Assembly: GCF_036387535.1 (NCBI RefSeq)
Contig: NZ_DASVTO010000004.1
Location: 23,645-87,644 of the forward strand
DNA length: 64,000 bases
Source: Sphingomonas_R sp036387535
GTDB lineage: Bacteria; Pseudomonadota; Alphaproteobacteria; Sphingomonadales; Sphingomonadaceae
Direction: 5' to 3'
Of the stretch, positions 9,498 to 17,362 are shown in pieces (position 1 is the stretch's first letter; the number at the start of each line of letters is the position of its first letter). A model generated the notes under the pieces. That model was given only the letters and a program-made list of their open reading frames with translations, was not told the origin of the DNA and did no database searches. A program made the position numbers and the translations under genes.

Positions 9498-9700
9498 CCC
9501 AGGTGGAGCGGATCGTGCGGGAACGGCAGCGTGCGGCGATCGGGCGGGTGGCGGCGGTCGCGGCGGCGGTGCTGCCGGACCTGACGATCGAAACGCGCGC
9601 GGACGGCGTGGTGCTGGTCGGCCGGGGTGTGTCACGACGAATGCTGGCGGATGCGCGGCTGCGCACGATCGGCGTCGCCGTGCGGGCGGGGGTGGCATGA
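9494..9700 (+). CDS. Small conserved-position protein between gp7 and gp8
   Basis: This 68-residue ORF fits exactly between its neighbours with a 4-bp ATGA overlap at each end (ATG 9494, stop 9698-9700), strong evidence that it is translated. The N-terminal half is a basic/Ala-rich helix (VERIVRERQRAAIGRVAAVA). The C-terminal half looks like two strands around ETRADGVVLVGRGVSRRML. It has no signal or membrane segment. I do not recognise a family. The position suggests a head-tail joining or assembly helper, and the strand-rich part might be a diverged HK97 gp10-like joining protein; both are inference. Confidence 0.65.
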   Translation: MTQVERIVRERQRAAIGRVAAVAAAVLPDLTIETRADGVVLVGRGVSRRMLADARLRTIGVAVRAGVA

Positions 9701-10092
9701 ACGGCGCGGCGGCAGCGGTGCAGGCGGCGGTGGTGGCGGCGTTGCGGACGGGGTTGGGGGCGGGGGTCAGCGGTGTGTTCGACGGGGCGCCGGCGGACGC
9801 AGTGCCGCCTTTCGTCGAGATCGGCGAGACCGTGACAATGGCGTGGGGCGCCAAGGGGCTGGATGGGCGGGAGCACCGGATCGCGGTGGTGATCCGCGAA
9901 GAGGCGGGACAGGCGGCGCGGCTGCACATGCTGATGGCCGCAGCGGAGGCGGCGATCGCGGAGATGCCGCGGATGTTGCCGGGGCATGCGGTGGCCGGGC
10001 TGCTGTTCCTGCGCGCGCGCGTGGTGCGGGATGTGGGGCGAAGATGGGCGGGGATGGTGGAATATCGAGTGCGGACCGTCCCGCTGAGCTGA
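9697..10092 (+). CDS. DUF3168 tail terminator-like protein (GTA gp8)
   Basis: This 131-residue protein has the DUF3168 pattern: an N-terminal helix (AVQAAVVAALRTGLG), VFDGAPADAVPPFVEIGE, the strand HRIAVVIREEAG, and a C-terminal strand with WAGMVEYRVRTVP. Members act as tail terminators or tail-completion proteins that cap the tail tube at the head-proximal end. ATG 9697 overlaps the previous stop (ATGA). A 52-base gap follows before the major tail protein gene, the first clear gap since the connector genes. The call is from family resemblance and position. Confidence 0.85.
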   Translation: MNGAAAAVQAAVVAALRTGLGAGVSGVFDGAPADAVPPFVEIGETVTMAWGAKGLDGREHRIAVVIREEAGQAARLHMLMAAAEAAIAEMPRMLPGHAVAGLLFLRARVVRDVGRRWAGMVEYRVRTVPLS

Positions 10093-10144
10093 GCCCGTTC
10101 CCCCGAGGCAGACGGCTTTTCAAATCTTGGATCAGGAGTTTGGC

Positions 10145-10552
10145 ATGGCGGTGGAGAAGGGAAGTGCGTTTCTGTTGAAGGTCGGGGATGGGGCGGCGAG
10201 CCCGGTCTATGCGACCGTCGCCGGGATGCGGACGACGCAATTGTCGATCAATGGCGAAGCGGTGGTCATCACCAGCAAGGCATCGGGCGGATGGCGCGAA
10301 TTGCTGTCGGGTGCGGGCGTGCGATCGGTGTCGGTCAGCGGCGCGGGCGTGTTCACCGGATCGGCGGCGGAGACGCAATTGAAGGCGAATGCGCTGAGCG
10401 GCGTGCTGGACGATTACGAGCTGAGTTTCGAAAGCGGCGAGCGGCTGCGCGGGCGGTTTCTGGTCGCGCGGCTGGACTATGCCGGGGATTATAATGGCGA
10501 GCGATCCTATACGCTGGCGCTGGAGTCCTCCGGCCAGGTGGTGTCGTCATGA
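10145..10552 (+). CDS. Phage major tail protein (GTA gp9)
   Basis: This 135-residue tail-tube protein of the TP901-1-like major tail family shows MAVEKGSAFLLKVGDG at the N-terminus, YATVAGMRTTQLSINGEAVV, then SKASGGWRELLSGAGVRSVS and a central GVFTGSAAE. Its C-terminal strands end YTLALESSGQV. Copies stack as hexamer rings to form the non-contractile tube. ATG 10145 has TCAGGAG 8 bases upstream. The stop overlaps the next start (ATGA). The length is typical of GTA gp9. Confidence 0.9.
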   Translation: MAVEKGSAFLLKVGDGAASPVYATVAGMRTTQLSINGEAVVITSKASGGWRELLSGAGVRSVSVSGAGVFTGSAAETQLKANALSGVLDDYELSFESGERLRGRFLVARLDYAGDYNGERSYTLALESSGQVVSS

Positions 10553-10851
10553 ACGCCGCGCGGGGCGAGGCGGCGCTGACCGTCGACGGCCGCGGCGTGA
10601 CCCTGCGCCCGAGTTTTCAGGCACTGGTGGCGGCGGAGGCGGATCTGGGGCCGCTGTTCGATCTGGTCGAACGCGCGGCGGCGGGCAAGCTGTCGCTGCA
10701 CGAGATCGCGACGCTGTTCTGGCATGTCGTGGTCGAGCGCGACGACGGCCTGACCAGGGAGCGGATCGGCGAGGCGATCCTGGAAGTCGGGCTGGCGGCG
10801 GTGACGCCGGCGCTGCGCACGCTGATCGTGCAGATCCTGCAGGGGCGATGA
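10549..10851 (+). CDS. GTA gp10-type protein (tail assembly)
   Basis: This 100-residue protein matches the gene-transfer-agent gp10 family (tail assembly chaperone-like). It has GEAALTVDGRGVTLRPSFQA near the start, EADLGPLFDLVERAAAGKLS, and LFWHVVVERDDGLT. Tail chaperones bind the tape measure protein and nucleate tube assembly. ATG 10549 overlaps the gp9 stop, and its stop lies within ATGATG at the next gene. Chaperone genes of this kind sit just before the tape-measure gene, as here. No frameshift-expression signal was seen; the two chaperone-like products are separate genes. Confidence 0.85.
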   Translation: MNAARGEAALTVDGRGVTLRPSFQALVAAEADLGPLFDLVERAAAGKLSLHEIATLFWHVVVERDDGLTRERIGEAILEVGLAAVTPALRTLIVQILQGR

Positions 10852-11045
10852 TGCGGTTCGCCGATGCCGCGGTGCGGATGGCGGGGCAGGCGGGCGTGCT
10901 GTTCGGTTGGGGACCGGACCGGTTCTGGCGGGCGACGCCAGCGGAACTGGCGGCGCTGGTGGCGGTGATTGCGAGCGAGGACGGCGCACCGCTGGGATCG
11001 CAGGACCTGGCGGCGATGCAGGAAAGGGATCCGGATGGAGGATGA
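10848..11045 (+). CDS. Small phage tail assembly chaperone (GTA gp10.1)
   Basis: This 65-residue protein (FADAAVRMAGQAGVLFGWGP, then FWRATPAELAALVA) matches the small tail chaperone next to gp10 in RcGTA clusters (the rcc01693-like, TIGR02216 type). It begins at one of two adjacent ATGs (10848 or 10851) overlapping the gp10 stop. Its 3' end overlaps the start of the tape-measure gene by 11 bases. It probably works with gp10 on the gp11 tape measure. It was found by extending the gene chain. Confidence 0.8.
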   Translation: MMRFADAAVRMAGQAGVLFGWGPDRFWRATPAELAALVAVIASEDGAPLGSQDLAAMQERDPDGG

Positions 11046-11622
11046 GATCGAGCGGCTGGTGATCGGTGTGCGCGCCGATACCGCCGGGTTCGCGCGCGAC
11101 GTGGCGGAGATGCGCGCGACGCTGACCGGCCCGTTGGGCCGCGATGCGACACAGGCGGGACGCGCGATCGAGACCGCACTGGCGCGGGCGGTGCGGACGG
11201 GCAAGCTGGGGTTCGACGATCTGAAGCGCACGGCCTTGGCGGTGCTGGGGGAGATTGCCGCGGCGGCGGTATCGGGCGGGATCGGATCGGTGCTGGGTGG
11301 CGGCGCGCCCCGCAAGGGCGGAGGCCTGGCGTCGGTCGCGACCAGCCTGATCGGGGCGGTGGCGGGGTTGCCGGGGCGGGCGACCGGCGGACCCGTGGCG
11401 CCCGGTGCCGCCTATATCGTGGGCGAGCGCGGGCCGGAACTGTTCGTGCCGACAACGAGCGGGCAGGTGCGTGCGGCGCAGCCGGCCGAGCCCGCCCCGC
11501 GCGAGGTGCGCGTGGCGATCATGGTGAACGTGCCGGCGGGGACCGCGCCGGATGCGCTGACGCAATCGTCGCGGCAGGTGGCGCGGGCGGTGCGCGCCGC
11601 GCTGGCCGGGGTGGATCGGTAG
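11035..11622 (+). CDS. Short tail tape measure protein (GTA gp11)
   Basis: This 195-residue protein runs from ATG 11035 (MEDEIERLVIGVRADTAGFA). The N-terminus VGVRADTAGFARDVAEMRAT is typical of tape-measure proteins. Gly/Ala-rich hydrophobic stretches follow (residues 75-125, AAAAVSGGIGSVLGGG), with GGPVAPGAAYIVGERGPELF near the end, a common tape-measure C-terminal motif. Tape-measure length sets tail length, so this protein implies a very short tail, as in GTA particles (RcGTA gp11 is also about 200 residues). A 10-base gap with AGGGAG leads to the next gene. Confidence 0.87.
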   Translation: MEDEIERLVIGVRADTAGFARDVAEMRATLTGPLGRDATQAGRAIETALARAVRTGKLGFDDLKRTALAVLGEIAAAAVSGGIGSVLGGGAPRKGGGLASVATSLIGAVAGLPGRATGGPVAPGAAYIVGERGPELFVPTTSGQVRAAQPAEPAPREVRVAIMVNVPAGTAPDALTQSSRQVARAVRAALAGVDR

Positions 11623-11632
11623 GGAGCATGCG

Positions 11633-13957
11633 ATGGGCTGGCGACTGGCGAGCGAGCGGACCGAGACGGCGCATGTGAAGCGGTTCGACCCGCGGTTCTG
11701 GACGGTGGATTTTCCGCGGCCGATGATGGCGTCGGTGGTCACGACCGGCCCGCACGCCTTGCGCGTGGAAGCGGTATTCTATCAGCAGGGCGATCTGGCG
11801 GGATTGATCTGGGCGGCGGAGGACCGGTGGGATCATCCGTTGCTGGGCTATGCCACGGATCGCGATTTCCGCGACTGCGTCTTGCGATTCCGCTGGCGGT
11901 CGGGCGGTATCCTGCCGCTGGACGCGGTCAACGGTCCGACGCTGACCATCGAGGGACGCGACGCGGCGGGGCAGCCGCGTGCCTGGTATGTGCGGTTATG
12001 GAATTATGCGGCGGGGACGCCCGAGGATGCGGTCGTCGAACTCCATTTCGCGGCGCTGGATGGCGGCTATCTGCTGCCAGACGAGGCCGACCGGGTGTGG
12101 GCGGGCGATATCGACCGGATGTTCCTGTCGCTGGTGGCGCCGGGCTATGCGACCGGCGGCGGCGCGTTGCCGACGGCGGTGGAGGGGTGGGCCACGCTGT
12201 CGGACATCGCCTGCGACGGGGCGGGATCGGTGCTGGCGCTGGGCGATGCGATGGTACCGGCGCATGGCCTGCGCATCGCGACGGGATATGACGATGCCTA
12301 TCATCTGACGCCGGAACGGGTGCTGCGCGGCGCGCTGATGCTCGGCTACCGCGCGGTCATCAACCATTATGTCGGGATGAGCCATTATTTCCGGCTGGAA
12401 CGGGCCGGCGACCGCTGGCTGGTCAGCCTGGCCGGTGGCGTGTTGAACGGACCCTGCGCGGCATGGCACCGGGATTTCGCGGCGCGGGCGGCGGCGCTGG
12501 AGTATCGCGTGATCCTGTCGCTGAGCTATGAGCTGTTCGATGCGCATTGCTGGGACGACTGGAAGCAGCGGACTGCGGACGGCGCCCCCGCGCTGACCGG
12601 ATGGGTGCCGCCGTCGACCCTGCTGTCGCCCGCCCATGACGGGGCCATGGCCTATTTGCGGACGGTGGCGCGGGCGTTCGTGGGGCTGGGGGTGGGGGCG
12701 GGATTATCGCCCTGGTTCCAGATCGGGGAACCATGGTGGTGGGTCGCGCCGGGCGGTCAGCCATGCCTGTATGATGCGGCGGCGCGTGCGGCCTTCGGGG
12801 CGACGCTGGTGCCGATCGCCGACGTTGCGGGGGCGATGAGTGCCGCGCAGATCGCGATGCTGGACCAGGCCGGGCAGATGCTGACGGCGTCGACGCTGGC
12901 GCTGCGCGATGCGGTGCGGGCGGAGGCGCCGGGCTGTCGAGTGGCGGTGCTGGTATATCTGCCGACCGTATTGGACGGTGCGGCGCCCGAACTGCGCCGC
13001 ATGAACGTACCGGTCGGCTGGGCGCGACCGGCGTTCGATATCCTGCAGCTGGAAGATTATGACTGGGTGACGACGCGGAATGCCGGTGCGACCGCGCGCG
13101 GCGTGGCGGCGATGACGGCACGGCTGGGCTATCCGGTGGAGGAGCAGCAGTATTTTTCCGGGTTCGTGCTGAACCGCGAAGCGGCGCCGCAATGGCGCGC
13201 GATCAACGCGGCGGCCGAAGCGGGCCGGGCGCGGGGCGTGGCCGACGTGTTCGTGTGGGCGCTGCCCCAGGTGGCGCGCGACGGATATGTGCACTGGGAC
13301 ATGGAAGGAGAGGCGATGCGGCCGTTCGACGATGTGGATTTCCCGATCGCGCTGGGCCGGCAGGTGAGCGTGAGCCCGAGCTTCTCCACCGCCATCTTGA
13401 CCAGCGCCGCCGGGCATGAGCAGCGTAATGCGGATTGGGCGGAGGCACGGTTGCGGTTCGACGCCGGGCCGGGCGTGCGATCCGAAGCGGATGCGCAGGC
13501 GCTGATCGCGTTTTTCCGGGCGCGGCGCGGGGCGGCACAGGGGTTTCGCCTGCGCGATCCGTTCGACGACAGTTCGGCGGGGATGACGGGCGTGCCGGGT
13601 TTCGGCGATCAGGCGATCGGCACGGGGGACGGCGTGGCCACGCGCTTTGGCTTGACCAAGGCCTATGGGACCGGCGGTGACGCGGTGCCGCGCCGGATCA
13701 CACGTCCGGTGGCGGGCAGCGTGCGGGTCGGACTGAACGGGGTCCAGGCGATCGGCGGCTGGACGCTGGAGCCGGGCGGCGTCGTGGCGTTCGAGCGGGC
13801 GCCGGCGGCGGGCGTTGCCGTGACGGCGGGGTACCGGTTTGACGTGCCGGTGCGGTTCGCCGAGGACCGGATCGATATCGGGCGCGCGACCTTCCTGGCG
13901 GGTGACATCCCGTCGGTGCCGCTGATCGAGATCCGCGAAGGGGAGGGGGCGGCATGA
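11633..13957 (+). CDS. Distal tail protein: TIM-barrel-like N-terminal region fused to DUF2460 (GTA gp12)
   Basis: This 774-residue protein is far longer than a stand-alone DUF2460 protein (about 210). Residues about 578-774 are DUF2460 (VSVSPSFSTAILTSAAGHE, RRGAAQGFRLRDPFDDSS), a distal-tail/baseplate protein. Residues 1-215 are strand-rich. Residues about 215-560 read like an alpha/beta barrel of the glycoside-hydrolase type: VILSLSYELFDAHCWDDW (292-309), WFQIGEPWWW (361-370), ILQLEDYDW (470-478) and VFVWALPQV (539-547), with acidic residues where clan GH-A enzymes hold catalytic ones. It may bind or cut surface glycan, or act as a tail sheath/hub. ATG 11633; the stop overlaps gp13. Confidence 0.82.
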   Translation: MGWRLASERTETAHVKRFDPRFWTVDFPRPMMASVVTTGPHALRVEAVFYQQGDLAGLIWAAEDRWDHPLLGYATDRDFRDCVLRFRWRSGGILPLDAVNGPTLTIEGRDAAGQPRAWYVRLWNYAAGTPEDAVVELHFAALDGGYLLPDEADRVWAGDIDRMFLSLVAPGYATGGGALPTAVEGWATLSDIACDGAGSVLALGDAMVPAHGLRIATGYDDAYHLTPERVLRGALMLGYRAVINHYVGMSHYFRLERAGDRWLVSLAGGVLNGPCAAWHRDFAARAAALEYRVILSLSYELFDAHCWDDWKQRTADGAPALTGWVPPSTLLSPAHDGAMAYLRTVARAFVGLGVGAGLSPWFQIGEPWWWVAPGGQPCLYDAAARAAFGATLVPIADVAGAMSAAQIAMLDQAGQMLTASTLALRDAVRAEAPGCRVAVLVYLPTVLDGAAPELRRMNVPVGWARPAFDILQLEDYDWVTTRNAGATARGVAAMTARLGYPVEEQQYFSGFVLNREAAPQWRAINAAAEAGRARGVADVFVWALPQVARDGYVHWDMEGEAMRPFDDVDFPIALGRQVSVSPSFSTAILTSAAGHEQRNADWAEARLRFDAGPGVRSEADAQALIAFFRARRGAAQGFRLRDPFDDSSAGMTGVPGFGDQAIGTGDGVATRFGLTKAYGTGGDAVPRRITRPVAGSVRVGLNGVQAIGGWTLEPGGVVAFERAPAAGVAVTAGYRFDVPVRFAEDRIDIGRATFLAGDIPSVPLIEIREGEGAA

Positions 13958-14772
13958 GCGACTGGCTGACGCCACAGCTGACCCGGGTAGCATTTTGCTG
14001 GCGGCTGGACCGGCGTGACGGGGTGAGCCTGGGCTTTACCGGCCATGATCGCGACCTGGAGGTGGATGGGCTGCGCTATGCCGCGGCGCCGGGGATGGTG
14101 CCGTCGGCGGTGACACGGAGCGAGGGGTTTGCGGTGGAGTCGCTGGATATCAGCGGTGCGTTGACCGACGACCGGATCGCGGCCGCGGACCTGGACGCCG
14201 GGCGCTGGGACGGGGCGGCGGTGCGGCTGTTCGCGATCGACTGGGGCGATCCGGATGCTGTGCCGGTGCCGCTGGCGCGCGGTGAGATCGGCGATGTCGA
14301 CCGACGCGATGCGGCGTTCGAGGCAGAATTGCGCGGGCCGACCGCGGTGCTGGAGCGGCCGGTGGTCGAACGGACGTCGCCCGAATGTCGCGCGGACCTG
14401 GGCGACGCGCGGTGCCGGGTCGACATGGCCGGCCTGATCCGGGTCATCCGGATCACGGCGGTGGTGGATGCGCAGACGGTGATGGTGGCGGCCGGCGAGC
14501 CGGTGGCGAACGGCTGGGGCGGCGGACGGGCGCGCTGGCTGGAGGGGCCGGGCGCGGGTCTGTCGATCGGGATCGCGCGGTCCGCCGGGGCGATGCTGGT
14601 GCTGCGCGATCCGCCGCGCTGGCCGGTGGCGGCCGGGGACCGCATCCTGCTGACCGAGGGATGTGACCGGAGCCTGGCGACCTGCGCGACGCGGTTCGGC
14701 AATGCCGTGAACTTTCGCGGGGAACCGCATCTGCCGGGCAATGACCTGCTCACACGGTATCCGGGGGAATGA
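13954..14772 (+). CDS. DUF2163 baseplate hub protein (GTA gp13)
   Basis: This 272-residue protein has family hallmarks: LTRVAFCWRLDRRDGVSLGF with FTGHDRDLEVDGLRYAA at the N-terminus, a central domain with PECRADLGDARCRVD, and LLTEGCDRSLATCATRFGNA at the C-terminus. In RcGTA gp13 is a hub protein with a conserved Cys cluster thought to bind an iron-sulfur cluster; here the Cys residues lie in the PECRADLGDARC and GCDRSLATC segments. ATG 13954 overlaps the gp12 stop (ATGA). The stop is 1 base from the gp14 start codon. Confidence 0.9.
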   Translation: MSDWLTPQLTRVAFCWRLDRRDGVSLGFTGHDRDLEVDGLRYAAAPGMVPSAVTRSEGFAVESLDISGALTDDRIAAADLDAGRWDGAAVRLFAIDWGDPDAVPVPLARGEIGDVDRRDAAFEAELRGPTAVLERPVVERTSPECRADLGDARCRVDMAGLIRVIRITAVVDAQTVMVAAGEPVANGWGGGRARWLEGPGAGLSIGIARSAGAMLVLRDPPRWPVAAGDRILLTEGCDRSLATCATRFGNAVNFRGEPHLPGNDLLTRYPGE

Positions 14773-14773
14773 C

Positions 14774-15163
14774 ATGGGTGAGGCGGTGGTGGCGCGGGCG
14801 CGCGCCTGTATCGGCGTGCGGTTCCGGCCGCAGGGGCGGGACCCGGCGTTCGGGCTGGACTGTGTCGGGCTGATTGCGGTCGCGGGGGCGGTGCCGCCGG
14901 GTCGGGTGCCGGCACGCTATGCGATGCGTGGAGGAACGGCAGCGGCGATCATCGCGACGATCGGCCAGGCGGGGCTGCGGCGGATCATGGTGGCAGAGCC
15001 CGGTGACGTGATGCTGGCGGAGGCGGGGCCGCGACAGTTCCACCTGCTAATGAGCACCGACATCGGGTTCGTGCATGCCGATGCAGGGATCGGCCGGGTG
15101 GTGGAAGTGCCGGGCGCGGTGCCGTGGCCGGTACTGGCGATGTGGCGGTTCGGGGAGGATTGA
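14774..15163 (+). CDS. NlpC/P60 family tail peptidase (GTA gp14)
   Basis: This 129-residue cysteine peptidase has its active Cys30 in FGLDCVGL and a likely catalytic His90 in RQFHLLM; an acidic residue in the next strand would complete the triad. RcGTA gp14 is a tail-tip cell-wall peptidase that opens peptidoglycan during DNA entry; that role is inferred. An in-frame ATG at 14741 lies inside gp13, so ATG 14774 is preferred (GGGGGAA upstream). The gp15 gene starts 3 bases after the stop. Confidence 0.9.
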   Translation: MGEAVVARARACIGVRFRPQGRDPAFGLDCVGLIAVAGAVPPGRVPARYAMRGGTAAAIIATIGQAGLRRIMVAEPGDVMLAEAGPRQFHLLMSTDIGFVHADAGIGRVVEVPGAVPWPVLAMWRFGED

Positions 15164-15166
15164 ACG

Positions 15167-17344
15167 ATGGCGACGCTGGTGCTGACGACCGTCGGGACGC
15201 TGGTCGGCGGACCGGTGGGCGGCGCGATCGGGGCGCTGATCGGCAACCGGATCGATGCGCGCGTGCTGGCGTCGGGGCGGCAGGGGCCGCGCCTTGGCGA
15301 CCTGAGCGTCCAGACGTCGACCTATGGCAGCGCGATCCCGAAGCTGTTCGGCACCATGCGGGTGGCCGGAACCGTGATCTGGGCGACGGACCTGAAGGAG
15401 ACAGGCACGCGCGGCGGTGGCGGCAAGGGACAGCCGAGGACGACCACCTACAGCTATTCCGCGTCGTTCGCGGTGGCCGTGTCGGCGCGGCGGGTGCGGT
15501 CGATCGGTCGGATCTGGGCCGACGGGATCCTGTTGCGGGGCGCGGCCGGTGACTGGAAGGCGGCGACGGGGTTCCGATTTCATGACGGCGGGGAGGATCA
15601 GGCACCCGATCCGTTGATCGCGGCGGCGGAGGGCATCGGGCAGACGCCGGCTTATCGCGGGATCGCCTATGTCGTGTTCGAGGATATGTCGCTGGCTGCC
15701 TATGGCAATCGGATCCCGTCGCTGAGTTTCGAAGTGGAGGCGGACGCCGCCGCAGCGACGGTGGGGGCGATCGCCCGTGAGGTGTCGGGCGGCGTGCTGG
15801 CGGATGCGACGGCCACGACGATCGTCGGCTATGCGGCGAGCGGGGACAGCGTGCGGGCGGCGATCGAGACGCTGGCCGCCGTCGTGCCGCTGACGCTGGT
15901 CGATGGCGATCATGGCCTGGTGCTGCGCGAAGGGGAGGGAGCGGCGGTGCGGTTCCCCGACCATGCGCTGGGCGCGGCGGCCGGTGAGCGTGGCGGAGTG
16001 CGACGGACGCAGGCGCGGCGGGCGGCGGGTACGGTGCCGGACGCGGTGACGCTGGCCTATTATGACGTGGCGCGTACGTACCAGACGGGGTTGCAGCATG
16101 CGCGGCGGGGTGGCGTCGGACGGCGGGTGGCGATGCTGGAACTGCCCGCGGTGCTTTCCGCCGATCTGGCCAAGAACCTGGCCGAGCGGCGGCTGGCGGC
16201 GGACGTGGCGGCAGGGCGGACGGCAGTGATCCGGCTGCCGTGGCGGTGGATGGCGGTGCGGCCCGGACAGGCGGTGACCCTGTCCGATGGCGCCGAGCCG
16301 TGGCGGGTGGCGTCGGTGACGCTGGACCGGATGGTGGTGGAGTTGCAGCTGGTCGGCAGCGACGGCGCCGGATCACGGCCCCTGCCGACCGCGGTCGCCG
16401 GGCGCGCCATCACGGAGACGGACGAACCGCAGGGGCCGACGACGATCGCGCTGTTCGAGATGCCGCCCGGCCCCGACGCGGCCGATGGGAGCGTGCGATT
16501 ATGTATCGCCGCGGCAGGAACACCGCCCGGATGGCGGCAGGCGCGGCTGGATGGCAGCGCCGATGCAGGCGGGACGCTGACCCCGATCGGGCGGACGGCG
16601 CCGCCCGCGACCATGGGGCGCGTGTCCGGCAGCGTGCCGGCGGCGGGCGGCATGATGTTCGACGACCGGACGGAAATCGAGATCCTGCTGTTGAACGACC
16701 GGATGACGGTGCAGGGCTGTTCCGATGCGCAGTTGCTGGCGGGCGCGAACCTGGCGTGGCTCGGCGCGGAACTGGTCCAGTTCGGCCGGGCGGAGCAGAT
16801 CGGCGTGGCGCGGTTCCGGATCGGACGGCTGTTGCGGGGGCGGCGCGGCACCGAGGTGGCGATCGCGCAGCATGGCCCGGACGAACGGTTCATCCTGATC
16901 GACCCGGACCGGATGGTTTCCGTGGCCGCCGATGTCGGGTCGGTGGCGACGGTGCTGGCGCAGGGGATCGGCGATCCTGCTCCGGTGGTCGCGACGCACG
17001 AGATGGCTGGGTTGGCGGTGCGGCCGTTGTCGCCCGTCCACCTGCGTGCCGCCAGAACGGCGGATGGAGCGGTCCGGATCAGCTGGACGCGGCGGAGCCG
17101 GATGGGGTGGGGATGGGCGGACGGGGTCGACGCGCCGCTGGGCGAAGAGACGGAGCGGTACCGCCTCCGGATCCTGCGGCCGGGCGGGGCGCGGACGGTG
17201 GACCTGACGGTTCCCGAGTGGCGCTACCCACCCGCGTTGCAGGCGGCCGACGGATATGATGCAGCGGGGATGCTGCGCGTTTCGGTGGTGCAGGTCGGGA
17301 CGGCGGCGGCGTCGATCGCGGCCGAAGCGGAGGTCAGGGTTTGA
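15167..17344 (+). CDS. Host specificity/tail hub protein, short form (GTA gp15)
   Basis: This 725-residue protein has the gp15 N-terminus (VGGPVGGAIGALIGNRIDAR, VQTSTYGSAIPKLFGTMRV), followed by the phage tail tip-attachment region (RTTTYSYSASFAVAVSARRV, GIAYVVFEDMSLAAYGNRIP) and a C-terminal part ending in fibronectin-like strands. RcGTA gp15 is about 1300 residues and contains a TIM-barrel domain. Here no comparable insert is present, while gp12 has gained a barrel-like region. The protein forms the tail tip/megatron that contacts the host surface. ATG 15167 has GGGGAGGA upstream. The DUF2793 gene follows with a 19-base gap. Confidence 0.88.
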   Translation: MATLVLTTVGTLVGGPVGGAIGALIGNRIDARVLASGRQGPRLGDLSVQTSTYGSAIPKLFGTMRVAGTVIWATDLKETGTRGGGGKGQPRTTTYSYSASFAVAVSARRVRSIGRIWADGILLRGAAGDWKAATGFRFHDGGEDQAPDPLIAAAEGIGQTPAYRGIAYVVFEDMSLAAYGNRIPSLSFEVEADAAAATVGAIAREVSGGVLADATATTIVGYAASGDSVRAAIETLAAVVPLTLVDGDHGLVLREGEGAAVRFPDHALGAAAGERGGVRRTQARRAAGTVPDAVTLAYYDVARTYQTGLQHARRGGVGRRVAMLELPAVLSADLAKNLAERRLAADVAAGRTAVIRLPWRWMAVRPGQAVTLSDGAEPWRVASVTLDRMVVELQLVGSDGAGSRPLPTAVAGRAITETDEPQGPTTIALFEMPPGPDAADGSVRLCIAAAGTPPGWRQARLDGSADAGGTLTPIGRTAPPATMGRVSGSVPAAGGMMFDDRTEIEILLLNDRMTVQGCSDAQLLAGANLAWLGAELVQFGRAEQIGVARFRIGRLLRGRRGTEVAIAQHGPDERFILIDPDRMVSVAADVGSVATVLAQGIGDPAPVVATHEMAGLAVRPLSPVHLRAARTADGAVRISWTRRSRMGWGWADGVDAPLGEETERYRLRILRPGGARTVDLTVPEWRYPPALQAADGYDAAGMLRVSVVQVGTAAASIAAEAEVRV

Positions 17345-17362
17345 GGCGGAAGGGTGGGGACG

